Below the pieces are notes generated by a model. That model searched no databases. It was not told where the DNA came from and was given only the letters and a program-made list of their open reading frames with translations. A stretch of DNA of 64,000 nucleotides from Lacrimispora sinapis. Its GTDB lineage: Bacteria > Bacillota > Clostridia > Lachnospirales > Lachnospiraceae. A program made the position numbers and the translations under genes. Below are positions 49,795-57,837 of this stretch, piece after piece; within the stretch, counting starts at the first letter, position 1, and every line of letters begins with the position of its first letter. The stretch is from NCBI RefSeq assembly GCF_043633585.1, contig NZ_CP141832.1, forward strand, positions 2,976,001-3,040,000. The letters are read 5' to 3'.

Positions 49795-49897
49795 TATTTG
49801 TAACCCCCCCAATACATTATATAGTTTTTGCTACACCCCATAAGAAACGAAATACCTTCTCCGAAAAAAGACCAGCTACCCCAGCTGGTCTTTTTCA
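49795..49897 (+). ncRNA. Possible small RNA between araR operon and dacA
   Basis: TTGACA (49762-49767) and TATATT (49787-49792) are followed by about 75 unassigned bases and a strong hairpin with TTTTT. Nothing else on the plus strand needs this promoter. The spacer of 19 bases is longer than ideal. This is a guess from signals only. Confidence 0.25.
49865..49895 (-). terminator. Bidirectional terminator after the carboxypeptidase gene
   Basis: Perfect 8-bp stem GACCAGCT / AGCTGGTC (49870-49877, 49883-49890) with loop ACCCC and A/T runs on both sides, 15 bases after the dacA-type stop. Confidence 0.9.
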
Positions 49898-49904
49898 TTG
49901 TTGT

Positions 49905-51344
49905 TTATTTTTTTCCTTTTGTGTTCCGGCGTTCTTTTAACATCCGTTCAAAGGCTTCCGCATCGCCTTCTGCCTTTAAACGCCGCCTTCTCTCTTCTCT
50001 CCGAAGCTCACTTTGTCTGAATTCTTTTTTTCTTTTATATGCCACAAATCCCGCAGCGGCTCCGACGATCAGCAACGCACCTGCAATCCCTGCTGCCACA
50101 ACTCCAAACGAATGACTGTCTGTTGTCTTCTTATCGGCAGGCGGTGTCACTTCTTTTCCGTTTTCCGTCTTTGGTTCCGTGGTGTTTTCCGGAGTTTCCT
50201 CACCGGACTCTGCCGCACCGTTCTTTGCAGTCAAGTATGCCTGGCCTACGTTCCGGTCATTATAAGTATACTGAATCAGAGCAACCGCTCCTTTGGGACT
50301 GTTTTTTGGAAGTTCTGTTACCAGAGACTCTTCCGCATCGGAAAACTTCGCGTCTTTTGGAAGAGTGATAAAGCGTTTGGGTTCCAGCTCCAGATCGGAA
50401 GGCTTATAGGCAGTCTTCCCCACCGTAACCGGATCATCTCCCTGCGTATATTTGGTTTCATTTCCATCCAGCGGTACATTCTGAAAACGGTCGTATCCGA
50501 ACTGCAGAAGATTTTTTCCGTCAATAAAATACTGCTTGGGACTTCCTTTCAGAATAACGGAAATAAGTCTTCTTCCATCCTGTTCTGCGTAAGTGACCAG
50601 CGTATTCCCCGCTTTTATCAAATACCCTGTTTTTCCTGCAACCGCTGCCGGGAAATAGAATTCACTGGATGAATCCTTTGTTTTTACCAGTCGATGTTCA
50701 TTATAAATGGTCAGTCCCTCCGGATTATTGGCAGTAGGAGGGATGTCATGGCTTAACGCAGAACTGATTTCCACCAGTTTTTTGTTGCCGTATGCTGCTT
50801 TTGCAATGATGGCCATATCATAAGCGGTAACATACTGGGTGTCTCCGTTCAGTCCCGACGGATTATCAAAGTGGCTTTCCGTACATCCAAGCTCTTCGAT
50901 TTTTTGATTCATCATTTTGACAAAGCCTTCTCTGCTTCCAGCCACATGTTCTGCCAGCGCATTGGCAGCCTGATTACAGGAATGAAGAATCAGGGAATAC
51001 AGGCAGTCTTCTACAGAAAGCTTATCTCCATCGGTTACATTTAACTTATTGCCGCTTCCTGCTTCCACGTTATAGATGGAATCCTTGGAAAAAGTAACCA
51101 TATCCTCAGGGTCGGCATGTTCAAGTACAATAAGAGCAGTTAATATCTTTGTGATACTGGCAGGGGGATATGCATTATGTATATTCTTCCCAAATATAAC
51201 TGCTCCTGTATCTGCATCAATAACAATCCCGGCTTCTGCCTGAACGTCCGTATCTGACGGCCAGTCCGGTTTTGCATATACAGTCATAAGAAACAGCTGG
51301 CTGATTAATATGCAGCACAGCAATAGTTTTAACTTACGTTTCAC
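49905..51344 (-). CDS. D-alanyl-D-alanine carboxypeptidase (peptidase S11)
   Basis: A penicillin-binding protein of low mass that trims the terminal D-alanine of peptidoglycan. The 479 residues include a signal peptide (about 1-24), the catalytic SxxK at 63-66 (SITK), the SxN motif SCN in LHSCNQAANALAEH, and KTG in AGKTGYLIKAGN. A C-terminal beta domain is followed by a Pro/Glu/Thr/Lys-rich linker, a membrane helix (GVVAAGIAGALLIVGAAAG) and a strongly charged cytoplasmic tail of ~45 residues. A transmembrane helix with a long tail differs from the usual amphipathic anchor. The start is GTG with GGAGG eight bases before it. It could be a sporulation DacF/DacB-type enzyme; unproven. Confidence 0.93.
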   Translation of the reverse strand: MKRKLKLLLCCILISQLFLMTVYAKPDWPSDTDVQAEAGIVIDADTGAVIFGKNIHNAYPPASITKILTALIVLEHADPEDMVTFSKDSIYNVEAGSGNKLNVTDGDKLSVEDCLYSLILHSCNQAANALAEHVAGSREGFVKMMNQKIEELGCTESHFDNPSGLNGDTQYVTAYDMAIIAKAAYGNKKLVEISSALSHDIPPTANNPEGLTIYNEHRLVKTKDSSSEFYFPAAVAGKTGYLIKAGNTLVTYAEQDGRRLISVILKGSPKQYFIDGKNLLQFGYDRFQNVPLDGNETKYTQGDDPVTVGKTAYKPSDLELEPKRFITLPKDAKFSDAEESLVTELPKNSPKGAVALIQYTYNDRNVGQAYLTAKNGAAESGEETPENTTEPKTENGKEVTPPADKKTTDSHSFGVVAAGIAGALLIVGAAAGFVAYKRKKEFRQSELRREERRRRLKAEGDAEAFERMLKERRNTKGKK

Positions 51345-51369
51345 GTATCAATCCTCCGACATGAAACAT

Positions 51370-51409
51370 GCCCTAAAACCGCACAAAGACAAGTATACGG
51401 TTTTAGGGC
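51370..51409 (-). terminator. Hairpin between rny and the carboxypeptidase gene
   Basis: Perfect 12-bp inverted repeat GCCCTAAAACCG / CGGTTTTAGGGC (51370-51381, 51398-51409), seven bases after the rny stop. There is no clean T-run on the minus strand (ATGTTTCATG), so it may be an mRNA 3'-end stabiliser rather than a strong terminator. Confidence 0.55.
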
Positions 51410-51415
51410 AATATT

Positions 51416-52975
51416 TTACTTTGCGTAATCTGTTACTCTGGACTCCCGGATCACGTTGACTTTAATCTGTCCCGGATATTCTAAGGATTCTTCGATCTTC
51501 TTTGAAATATCACGAGCCAAAAGAATCATACCGTCGTCATTGATCTGTTCGGGAACTACCATAATCCGAACTTCACGTCCTGCCTGAATGGCAAAGGACT
51601 TGTCCACTCCCTTAAAGGAATTGGTAATATCTTCTAACTGTTTTAATCTGTTTGTATATGTCTCCAGAGTCTCTCTTCTGGCTCCAGGCCTTGCTGCAGA
51701 AATAGTATCCGCTGCCTGGACAATGCAGGCGATAAGGCTCTGTGGTTCAACGTCCCCATGGTGGGATTCCACGGTATTCAGTACGATGGGAGATTCTTTG
51801 TATTTTCTGCAAAGCTCCACACCAAGCTGAATATGAGAACCTTCCATCTCATGGTCAACGGCTTTCCCAATGTCATGTAATAAACCAGCACGCTTGGACA
51901 TACGGATATCAAGACCGATCTCCCCAGCCAATAAACCGGATAACTGAGCCACTTCCATGGAATGTTTTAATGCATTCTGTCCATAGCTTGTCCTGTATTT
52001 CAGTTTTCCAAGCAGTCTGATGAGTTCCGGGTGAAGACCGTGAATTCCCACTTCAAGAGCGGCGGCCTCTCCTTCTTCACGCATATTGGTTTCTACTTCT
52101 TTCTGTGCCTTCTCTACCATTTCCTCAATTCTGGCTGGGTGAATTCGCCCATCCACAATGAGTCGTTCCAATGCAATTCTGGCCACTTCTCTACGAACCG
52201 GATCAAATCCGGACAATACAACTGCTTCCGGGGTATCATCAATAATGAGTTCCACACCCGTAAGGGTTTCTAACGTACGAATATTACGGCCTTCCCTTCC
52301 GATGATCCTGCCTTTCATCTCATCGTTAGGAAGCTGTACTACAGAAACCGTGGTTTCTGCCACATGGTCTGCCGCACATCTTTGAATGGCTGTGACCACA
52401 TACTCTTTTGCCTTTTTATCGGCTTCTTCTTTTGCTTTGTTTTCAAGTTCCTTAATTAATTTCGCAGTGTCATGTTTTACATCATCTTCAACAGATTTTA
52501 AAAGATATTCTTTTGCCTGTTCGGAGGTAAGTCCGGAAATTTTTTCCAGTTCCTGAATGCCTTTTTCATACAGTGATTCCACTTCGGCACTTTTCTTGTT
52601 CAGGGCATCCTCTCGAGCAGCAAGACCTGCTTCTCGTTTTTCCATAGCCTCAGACTTTTTGTCCAAGTTTTCTTCCTTGTTTAGTACTCGTCTTTCATAA
52701 CGTTGAAGCTCAGCTCTTCTTTCCCTGGTTTCCTTTTCCAGTTCATTCTTAGTCCTTAAAGACTCTTCTTTTGCCTCAAGGAGAGCTTCACGCTTCTTTG
52801 TCTCAGCGGCCTTTAATGCTTCATCTATTATTTCCCGGGATTTTTCTTCTGCAGAACCGATCTTGCTTTCGTAGGTATTCTTACGGTAAGATATTGCAGC
52901 AGACCAGGCAATAAAAGCGACTATTACTGATGCCAAAATTACAAACAATACAGTCGTGAATACTGATACTGACAC
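51416..52975 (-). CDS. rny: Ribonuclease Y
   Basis: Membrane-anchored endoribonuclease that starts mRNA decay in Gram-positive bacteria. The 519 residues comprise an N-terminal membrane helix (about 5-25), a long Glu/Lys-rich coiled coil (about 30-200), a KH RNA-binding domain (GRIIGREGRNIRTLETLTGVELII) and an HD phosphohydrolase domain (LLHDIGKAVDHE). It starts with GTG. The ribosome site AAGGAGG is partly paired in a small hairpin next to the start codon (see findings). Confidence 0.97.
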   Translation of the reverse strand: MSVSVFTTVLFVILASVIVAFIAWSAAISYRKNTYESKIGSAEEKSREIIDEALKAAETKKREALLEAKEESLRTKNELEKETRERRAELQRYERRVLNKEENLDKKSEAMEKREAGLAAREDALNKKSAEVESLYEKGIQELEKISGLTSEQAKEYLLKSVEDDVKHDTAKLIKELENKAKEEADKKAKEYVVTAIQRCAADHVAETTVSVVQLPNDEMKGRIIGREGRNIRTLETLTGVELIIDDTPEAVVLSGFDPVRREVARIALERLIVDGRIHPARIEEMVEKAQKEVETNMREEGEAAALEVGIHGLHPELIRLLGKLKYRTSYGQNALKHSMEVAQLSGLLAGEIGLDIRMSKRAGLLHDIGKAVDHEMEGSHIQLGVELCRKYKESPIVLNTVESHHGDVEPQSLIACIVQAADTISAARPGARRETLETYTNRLKQLEDITNSFKGVDKSFAIQAGREVRIMVVPEQINDDGMILLARDISKKIEESLEYPGQIKVNVIRESRVTDYAK

Positions 52976-53024
52976 AGGAGCACCTCCTTATTAGATTTTC
53001 ATTGTACAACAATACAACACTTCA

Positions 53025-53053
53025 ATTTTAAACTGTTTTATACATTATGTCAA
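53025..53053 (-). promoter_or_regulatory. Promoter of rny
   Basis: Minus strand TTGACA (53048-53053), 17 bases, TAAAAT (53025-53030), about 50 bases before the start. It lies between recX and rny, so rny can be transcribed independently of recA. Confidence 0.8.
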
Positions 53054-53100
53054 GTATTTAACCCCTGTTTCCGGTATACTTATACACATTTTCCTTATTG

Positions 53101-53709
53101 TCAGTCATCGTCATAAATACCGCCTAAAATACGGCTCACAGCTTCATAAGAGAAACCTTTTCTCGCCAGCGCGGCGATCACTTTACTCCGCTCTTTTCGG
53201 TCCATTTCTTCCAGGCTGGGGCACTTTTTCCGGATATACGCCTTGATTTGGGCTTCTTCATCTACCGGCTGTTCTTCTAATATATCCCGGATCACCTCTT
53301 TGTCCAGCCCTTTTCTCTGCAGTTCGTACCGGATCTGCTTCTCACTTTTTCTTCTGGAATTGTATTCCACGTACCGGCGTCCATAATCCTCATCGTTGAT
53401 AAACCGGTGCTCCTTCAAAAAACCAATGGCATAATCAATGGCTTCTTTGGGGTACGCCCCATCCTTTAACTTTCGGATAAGCTCCTGCTCCGTCTTATCG
53501 GAGGCCTTTAACAGAAACAGGACCCTCTCTCTGGCCCTTTTGAATAAAACTTCATGAAGAAGCTCCTGGTAAGACTCCTCTGAAAAAAGCTGTCCTTCTT
53601 CTATTTTAAATCTTTTTAGATCCCCTCTATAAAGAACAAGAGTAAAGTCCTCATCAAAAATGACTTTACTCCTGCGTTTATCGACGGGCAAAATCTCAGT
53701 TACTAACAT
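53101..53709 (-). CDS. recX: Regulatory protein RecX
   Basis: Small helical inhibitor/modulator of RecA filaments. The 202 residues have the three-helix repeats of the family (ERVLFLLKASDKTEQELIRKLKDGAYPKEAIDYAIGFLKEHRFINDEDYGRRYVEYN ... RYELQRKGLDKEVI). It follows recA by 47 bases, the usual arrangement. An N-terminal extension of ~55 residues is of the Gram-positive type. Confidence 0.93.
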   Translation of the reverse strand: MLVTEILPVDKRRSKVIFDEDFTLVLYRGDLKRFKIEEGQLFSEESYQELLHEVLFKRARERVLFLLKASDKTEQELIRKLKDGAYPKEAIDYAIGFLKEHRFINDEDYGRRYVEYNSRRKSEKQIRYELQRKGLDKEVIRDILEEQPVDEEAQIKAYIRKKCPSLEEMDRKERSKVIAALARKGFSYEAVSRILGGIYDDD

Positions 53710-53756
53710 ACATGCCCCTTATTCTATCTATCATTCTTTAGATCATCGGGAAAGGA

Positions 53757-54866
53757 TTATTCCTTGCCGTCAACTGCTTTACTGTCGGCTGCTTTACTGT
53801 CATCCGATTTGATTCTTTTGCTTTCCTTTGCAGCTGTTCCATCTGCTCCCTGTGCAGCTGCACCGCCCTCTATGGGCAGATTGTAGTTCTCCCGGACTTT
53901 ATTCTCGATCTCCATGCAGATCGCCGGGTTGTCATGAAGATAGGTCTTGGCATTCTCCCGGCCCTGACCGATCTTGGTATTGTTATAAGCAAACCATGCT
54001 CCGCTCTTTTCCACGATGTTCTCCTTTACCGCCAGATCCAGAACATCACCTTCTGTGGAAATTCCCCTTCCGAACATGATATCGAATTCCGCTTCCTTAA
54101 ATGGGGGAGCGATCTTATTCTTCACCACTTTCACACGTACCCGGTTTCCTACCATATCTCCGCCCTGCTTTAATGTCTCAATCCTGCGGATGTCCATACG
54201 GATGGAGGCGTAAAACTTGAGGGCCCGTCCGCCGGTGGTAGTCTCGGGGCTTCCGAACATAACGCCCACCTTCTCACGAAGCTGGTTGATAAAGAGGACG
54301 ATACAATTGGATTTGCTGATAACTGCCGTCAGCTTTCTTAATGCCTGGGACATAAGTCTTGCCTGAAGGCCAACATGGCTGTCGCCCATATCCCCCTCAA
54401 TCTCTGCCTTTGGAACCAGTGCTGCCACAGAGTCTACGATTACGATATCCACGGCTCCCGAACGGACCATAGTTTCGGTGATCTCCAAAGCCTGTTCCCC
54501 GTTATCCGGCTGGGAAATGTAAAGGTTGTCAATATCCACACCAATGTTCTTTGCATATACAGGATCGAGCGCATGCTCCGCATCAATAAAGCCTGCGATT
54601 CCTCCGCGCTTTTGAACCTCCGCAATGATATGAAGCGCAACCGTAGTCTTACCACTGGACTCCGGTCCGTAGATCTCTACCACTCTTCCCTTTGGAATTC
54701 CGCCAAGGCCCAATGCAATATCCAGACTCAGTGCTCCCGTAGGAATGGTCTCCACGTTCATATTCGTTCCGGTATCGCCCAGCTTCATGACGGAACCTTT
54801 TCCATATGCTTTCTCTATCTGTGTAAGGGCGGCATCAAGTGCTTTCAGCTTATCATCTTTATTCAT
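53757..54866 (-). CDS. recA: Recombinase RecA
   Basis: DNA strand-exchange ATPase and activator of LexA self-cleavage. It is 369 residues from ATG at 54866 (GGAGG upstream). The longer frame to 54887 runs into the LexA box. The Walker A motif GPESSGKTT is at 67-75, with FIDAEHALDP, VDSVAALVPKAEIEGDMGD (Walker B and L1) and FINQLREKVGVMFGSPETTTGG (L2). The C-terminal tail after ~335 is rich in Lys, Asp and Ala, as usual. Confidence 0.98.
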   Translation of the reverse strand: MNKDDKLKALDAALTQIEKAYGKGSVMKLGDTGTNMNVETIPTGALSLDIALGLGGIPKGRVVEIYGPESSGKTTVALHIIAEVQKRGGIAGFIDAEHALDPVYAKNIGVDIDNLYISQPDNGEQALEITETMVRSGAVDIVIVDSVAALVPKAEIEGDMGDSHVGLQARLMSQALRKLTAVISKSNCIVLFINQLREKVGVMFGSPETTTGGRALKFYASIRMDIRRIETLKQGGDMVGNRVRVKVVKNKIAPPFKEAEFDIMFGRGISTEGDVLDLAVKENIVEKSGAWFAYNNTKIGQGRENAKTYLHDNPAICMEIENKVRENYNLPIEGGAAAQGADGTAAKESKRIKSDDSKAADSKAVDGKE

Positions 54867-54880
54867 AGTATCCTCCAACA

Positions 54881-54894
54881 CGAACAAATGTTCT
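54881..54894 (-). promoter_or_regulatory. LexA (SOS) box upstream of recA
   Basis: CGAACAAATGTTCT agrees with the Gram-positive LexA consensus CGAACNNNNGTTCG except at the last base. It lies between the -10 box and the ribosome site of recA, where LexA would block transcription until DNA damage. Confidence 0.88.
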
Positions 54895-54907
54895 TTTTCT
54901 AATTATA

Positions 54908-54936
54908 ATAATAGTATACTTTACAGCAAATGTCAA
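54908..54936 (-). promoter_or_regulatory. Promoter of recA
   Basis: Minus strand TTGACA (54931-54936), 17 bases, TATTAT (54908-54913), immediately upstream of the LexA box. Confidence 0.88.
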
Positions 54937-55118
54937 CCAGAAATTTAGACTTCTGAGACCAATGGACATCACACTCCCTGCCTGTCCGGCTAAAAATTCA
55001 TACCTGTTATGGAAATCCCGGCGAAACGCCTGATAATGAATGGAAGAAAAAGGCGATATGCCTTTAGACTGTAAGGCTACTATAACACAAGCCCCCCAAG
55101 TCTGCAAGTTTTTTTAGA

Positions 55119-55170
55119 GTCCGGTGTTTTTAGTGTCCGGACCTGCCGAAGCCAAACGGCGGGGTCCGGA
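55119..55170. other. Two mutually exclusive hairpins after the subtilisin gene
   Basis: TCCGGACC / GGTCCGGA (55136-55143 with 55163-55170) competes with GTCCGG / CCGGAC (55119-55124 with 55137-55142). Neither has a proper T-run after it on the minus strand. Confidence 0.5.
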
Positions 55171-55188
55171 TCATAATTCAGTATAAAA

Positions 55189-56079
55189 TCACAGCAAAAG
55201 CCGTTCGACATCCAAAAGTCCCCAGCCCTGCTGGTTTATGGGAAGTCCTAAATCCACGGCTCTTTCGCGAAGCATAAGCTTAACATCCCGGTTGCTCATA
55301 TAAGGATATTTCTGAAGAAGAAGCGCAATCGCCCCTGATACCAGGGGCGTTGACATTGACGTGCCGCTTTTGCTCTGGTATTCTCCTGGTTCATTGGAGC
55401 AGCTCATAATTCCTGCGCCTGGGGCGATGATTTCCGGCTTGCAGATACAGGCTCCCGTAGGACCTCTGCCCGAGTAATCAATCATCCGGTTTCCCATAAC
55501 ATTGACCTCTTTGTAATCGTCGGAACAGCCCACCGTGATCACCTTCCGGCTGATCCCCGGAGTTGTGATGGTATTGGTCCCCGGCCCCATATTACCGGCT
55601 GCCACACAGACAACCAGGCCGTCATCCCAGGCCGCATTTACCCCGCGCACAAGAACTGAATTTTCCGTCATCCCTTTTCTTGAAAAGGAACCCACAGAAA
55701 TATTCACGATACGGATTCCGTATCTTTCTCTGTTGTCACGGACCCATTTCAATCCGGCCAGCACATCGGAGGCATAACCGTTTCCTTTTTTATCCAGGAC
55801 CTTCAGCATTATGATATGGCACTCCGGTGCAACCCCCATATACTTTCCGTCTGAAGCATTTCCGCTTCCACCAATGATTCCTGCAATGTGGGTCCCATGA
55901 CCATTATCGTCATAGGCATCCCGCCTGCGGTGTACGATATCTGTAAAAGCTGCTACTCTATGTTCAAAATCCTCATGGAGAAAAATTCCCGTATCAAGCA
56001 CTGCAACTCCGACTCCCCGTCCAGTAAGTCCCATGCGATAAGCCGCTTCACAATGTATTGCCTCTCTTACTTGATTCAC
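55189..56079 (-). CDS. Subtilisin-like serine protease (S8), cytoplasmic type
   Basis: A 296-residue peptidase with the full Asp-His-Ser triad: VAVLDTGI, NGHGTHIAGIIGG and SGTSMSTPLVSGAIALLL, and the oxyanion Asn in CVAAGNMGPG. There is no signal peptide or propeptide, so it resembles intracellular subtilisins (AprX/IspA-like) that act on cytoplasmic proteins, often in stationary phase. The start is a GTG with only a weak ribosome site (AGG about 10 bases upstream). It lies between lysA and recA and is probably transcribed alone. Confidence 0.92.
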   Translation of the reverse strand: MNQVREAIHCEAAYRMGLTGRGVGVAVLDTGIFLHEDFEHRVAAFTDIVHRRRDAYDDNGHGTHIAGIIGGSGNASDGKYMGVAPECHIIMLKVLDKKGNGYASDVLAGLKWVRDNRERYGIRIVNISVGSFSRKGMTENSVLVRGVNAAWDDGLVVCVAAGNMGPGTNTITTPGISRKVITVGCSDDYKEVNVMGNRMIDYSGRGPTGACICKPEIIAPGAGIMSCSNEPGEYQSKSGTSMSTPLVSGAIALLLQKYPYMSNRDVKLMLRERAVDLGLPINQQGWGLLDVERLLL

Positions 56080-56317
56080 AGTCCACTACCTGATTCCTTT
56101 TTTATTAAGATATTCCAAGTAGACTCCCATGGTTTCTTTTCAGAGGCAAAATTTTCAATGGTTTCTTTTTCCTGCCGGAATGATATTAAGAAAATCTTCA
56201 GAATCTATTCAAATAATATACAAACTTTTCCAAGTGGGGTGTGATATACTTATGTCATAAGAAATGCACAATGTATAGCAATTATCCTTTTACCCTTTTT
56301 GAAATCCGAAAATCCTA

Positions 56318-56358
56318 AGAAAAATCCCCCCTGTGTCTTACGGCACAGGGATTTTTCT
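56318..56358. terminator. Second terminator-like hairpin downstream of lysA
   Basis: CCCTGTG / CACAGGG (56329-56335, 56344-56350), extended by AAAAATCCC and GGGATTTTT flanks, so it could work on both strands. Confidence 0.75.
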
Positions 56359-56369
56359 GTTTTAAGAAC

Positions 56370-56403
56370 AAAAAATAAGGAAATGGCTAAGAAAGCCATT
56401 TCC
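56370..56403 (-). terminator. Terminator of lysA
   Basis: Perfect 10-bp stem GGAAATGGCT / AGCCATTTCC (56379-56388, 56394-56403, five-base loop) followed on the minus strand by TTATTTTTTG, 23 bases after the stop. Confidence 0.85.
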
Positions 56404-56425
56404 CGCTCCAGCGATTGAGCTGAAG

Positions 56426-57697
56426 TTAATATTTTATATCTTTTAAGATGTCGCAAAAATCAAAGGTTGCAAAATAATCCTTGGGTGTCTCGGCTCTTCT
56501 TATCATCTGGACACTTCCATCTTCTTTTAAAAGCAGCTCTGCAGATCTTAACTTTCCGTTGTAATTGTAACCCATGGCATATCCATGAGCGCCCGTATCA
56601 TGGATGAATAGCAAATCTCCCATAGCAATCTCAGGAAGCATCCGGTCAATGGCGAATTTATCGTTGTTTTCACAAAGGGAACCAACGACATCATACTTGT
56701 GGCTGCACACCTGGTCTTCTTTCCCCATGACCGTAATGTGATGATATGCCCCGTACATGGCCGGACGCATCAGATTCACAGCACAGGCATCTACACCGAT
56801 ATACTCTTTATAGGTATGTTTTTCATGAATGACCTCGGTCACAAGTCCGCCGTAAGGCCCCAGCATGAAACGGCCAAGCTCCGTATAAATGGCAACCTCT
56901 CCCATTCCTGCCGGTACCAGGATCTCTTCATAAACCTTTCTTACACCTTCCCCGATGGCCAGAATATCGTTGGGCTCCTGTCCCGGGCGGTAAGGAATCC
57001 CGATCCCTCCGGATAAGTTAATGAAACTGATCTCCGCTCCCGTTTCCTCTTTGAGCTTCACCGCAAGTTCAAAAAGTACCTTTGCAAGCAGAGGATAATA
57101 CTCATTGGTCACCGTATTGCTGGCGAGAAATGCATGGATGCCAAACTTTTTGGCCCCCTTGCTCTTTAAGATCCGGTAAGCCTCAAAAATCTGCTCCGTG
57201 GTCATTCCATATTTGGAATCTCCCGGGTTATCCATGATATCATTGCTGATTTTAAATATTCCACCCGGATTATAACGGCAGCTGATAGTTTCCGGAATGT
57301 ATCCAATGGCTTTTTCCAGAAAATCAATATGAGTGATATCATCAAGGTTGATAATTCCCCCCAGCTTTTCTGCATACCGGAACTCCTCCGCCGGTGTGTC
57401 ATTGGAAGAAAACATAATATCGGAGCCGGAAAAGCCTATGGCATCAGACATCATAAGTTCCGTCAAGGAGGAGCAGTCGGCCCCGCAGCCATAATCCTTT
57501 AAAATGTTTAAGATAAACGGATTTGGTGTGGCTTTGACTGCAAAGTACTCCCGGTACCCTTTATTCCAGGAAAATGCCTGTTTTAATTTTTCCGCATTCT
57601 CCCTGATCCCCTTTTCATCATAAATATGAAAGGGAGTTGGATATTCTTTCACTATTTCACTTAATTTCTCCTTGGTAACAAATGGTTTCTTTTCCAT
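56426..57697 (-). CDS. lysA: Diaminopimelate decarboxylase
   Basis: Last step of lysine synthesis, meso-diaminopimelate to lysine, PLP-dependent. The 423-residue protein is a fold III decarboxylase: PLP lysine K55 in YFAVKATPNP, the glycine-rich SGGIGIPYRPG phosphate loop, and a C-terminal GSLCENNDKFA motif that supplies the substrate-binding cysteine. It differs in detail from E. coli LysA but matches clostridial ones. An alternative reading as another fold III amino-acid decarboxylase is less likely. No lysine riboswitch was found in the short leader. Confidence 0.9.
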   Translation of the reverse strand: MEKKPFVTKEKLSEIVKEYPTPFHIYDEKGIRENAEKLKQAFSWNKGYREYFAVKATPNPFILNILKDYGCGADCSSLTELMMSDAIGFSGSDIMFSSNDTPAEEFRYAEKLGGIINLDDITHIDFLEKAIGYIPETISCRYNPGGIFKISNDIMDNPGDSKYGMTTEQIFEAYRILKSKGAKKFGIHAFLASNTVTNEYYPLLAKVLFELAVKLKEETGAEISFINLSGGIGIPYRPGQEPNDILAIGEGVRKVYEEILVPAGMGEVAIYTELGRFMLGPYGGLVTEVIHEKHTYKEYIGVDACAVNLMRPAMYGAYHHITVMGKEDQVCSHKYDVVGSLCENNDKFAIDRMLPEIAMGDLLFIHDTGAHGYAMGYNYNGKLRSAELLLKEDGSVQMIRRAETPKDYFATFDFCDILKDIKY

Positions 57698-57769
57698 AGC
57701 TTTCCTCTCCTCTCGTAAGTCCTACTATGCAGAAAGAGCCTGTCTCAGGCACATCTGCTGGTAAGCTAC

Positions 57770-57798
57770 ATTGTACCGGGGATAGACTCTTTTGTCCA
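57770..57798 (-). promoter_or_regulatory. Promoter of lysA
   Basis: Minus strand TGGACA (57793-57798), 17 bases, TACAAT (57770-57775). The leader of about 65 bases has a short GCCTG/CAGGC hairpin followed by TCTTTC. Confidence 0.72.
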
Positions 57799-57837
57799 CT
57801 CTTTTTTTGTATAATTATTCAGAATTATTTCATTTAT

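Larger units (their letters stand above)
49315..49904. other. Long intergenic region upstream of the arabinose operon
   Basis: This 590-base gap carries the candidate AraR operator (49377-49402), a very AT-rich stretch (about 49480-49760), a plus-strand promoter-like sequence (49762-49792), and the bidirectional terminator (49870-49890). I see no protein gene. The part from about 49795 to 49897 could be a small RNA. Confidence 0.6.
54867..55188. other. Intergenic region upstream of recA
   Basis: A 322-base gap. It contains the recA promoter and LexA box, a second promoter-like sequence farther out (TTGCAG at 55102-55107, 17 bases, TATAGT at 55079-55084, minus strand), and a pair of overlapping GC-rich hairpins at 55119-55170. 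No convincing gene is seen. Confidence 0.6.
56080..56425. other. Intergenic region with protease leader and two terminators
   Basis: A 346-base gap. From right to left on the minus strand it holds the lysA terminator (56370-56403), a second terminator-like hairpin (56318-56358), a weak promoter candidate (TTGTGC at 56266-56271, 17 bases, TATATC at 56243-56248) and about 155 bases of AT-rich leader before the protease start. Confidence 0.6.

Noticed and set aside
54859..55107. 82-codon minus-strand frame overlapping the recA start, or a 36-residue leader peptide inside it
   Set aside because: It covers the recA promoter and LexA box, its composition does not look like a protein, and it has only a doubtful ribosome site.
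57699..57769. Lysine riboswitch before lysA
   Set aside because: The leader is under 75 bases with only a short hairpin, far smaller than the ~170-base lysine aptamer.
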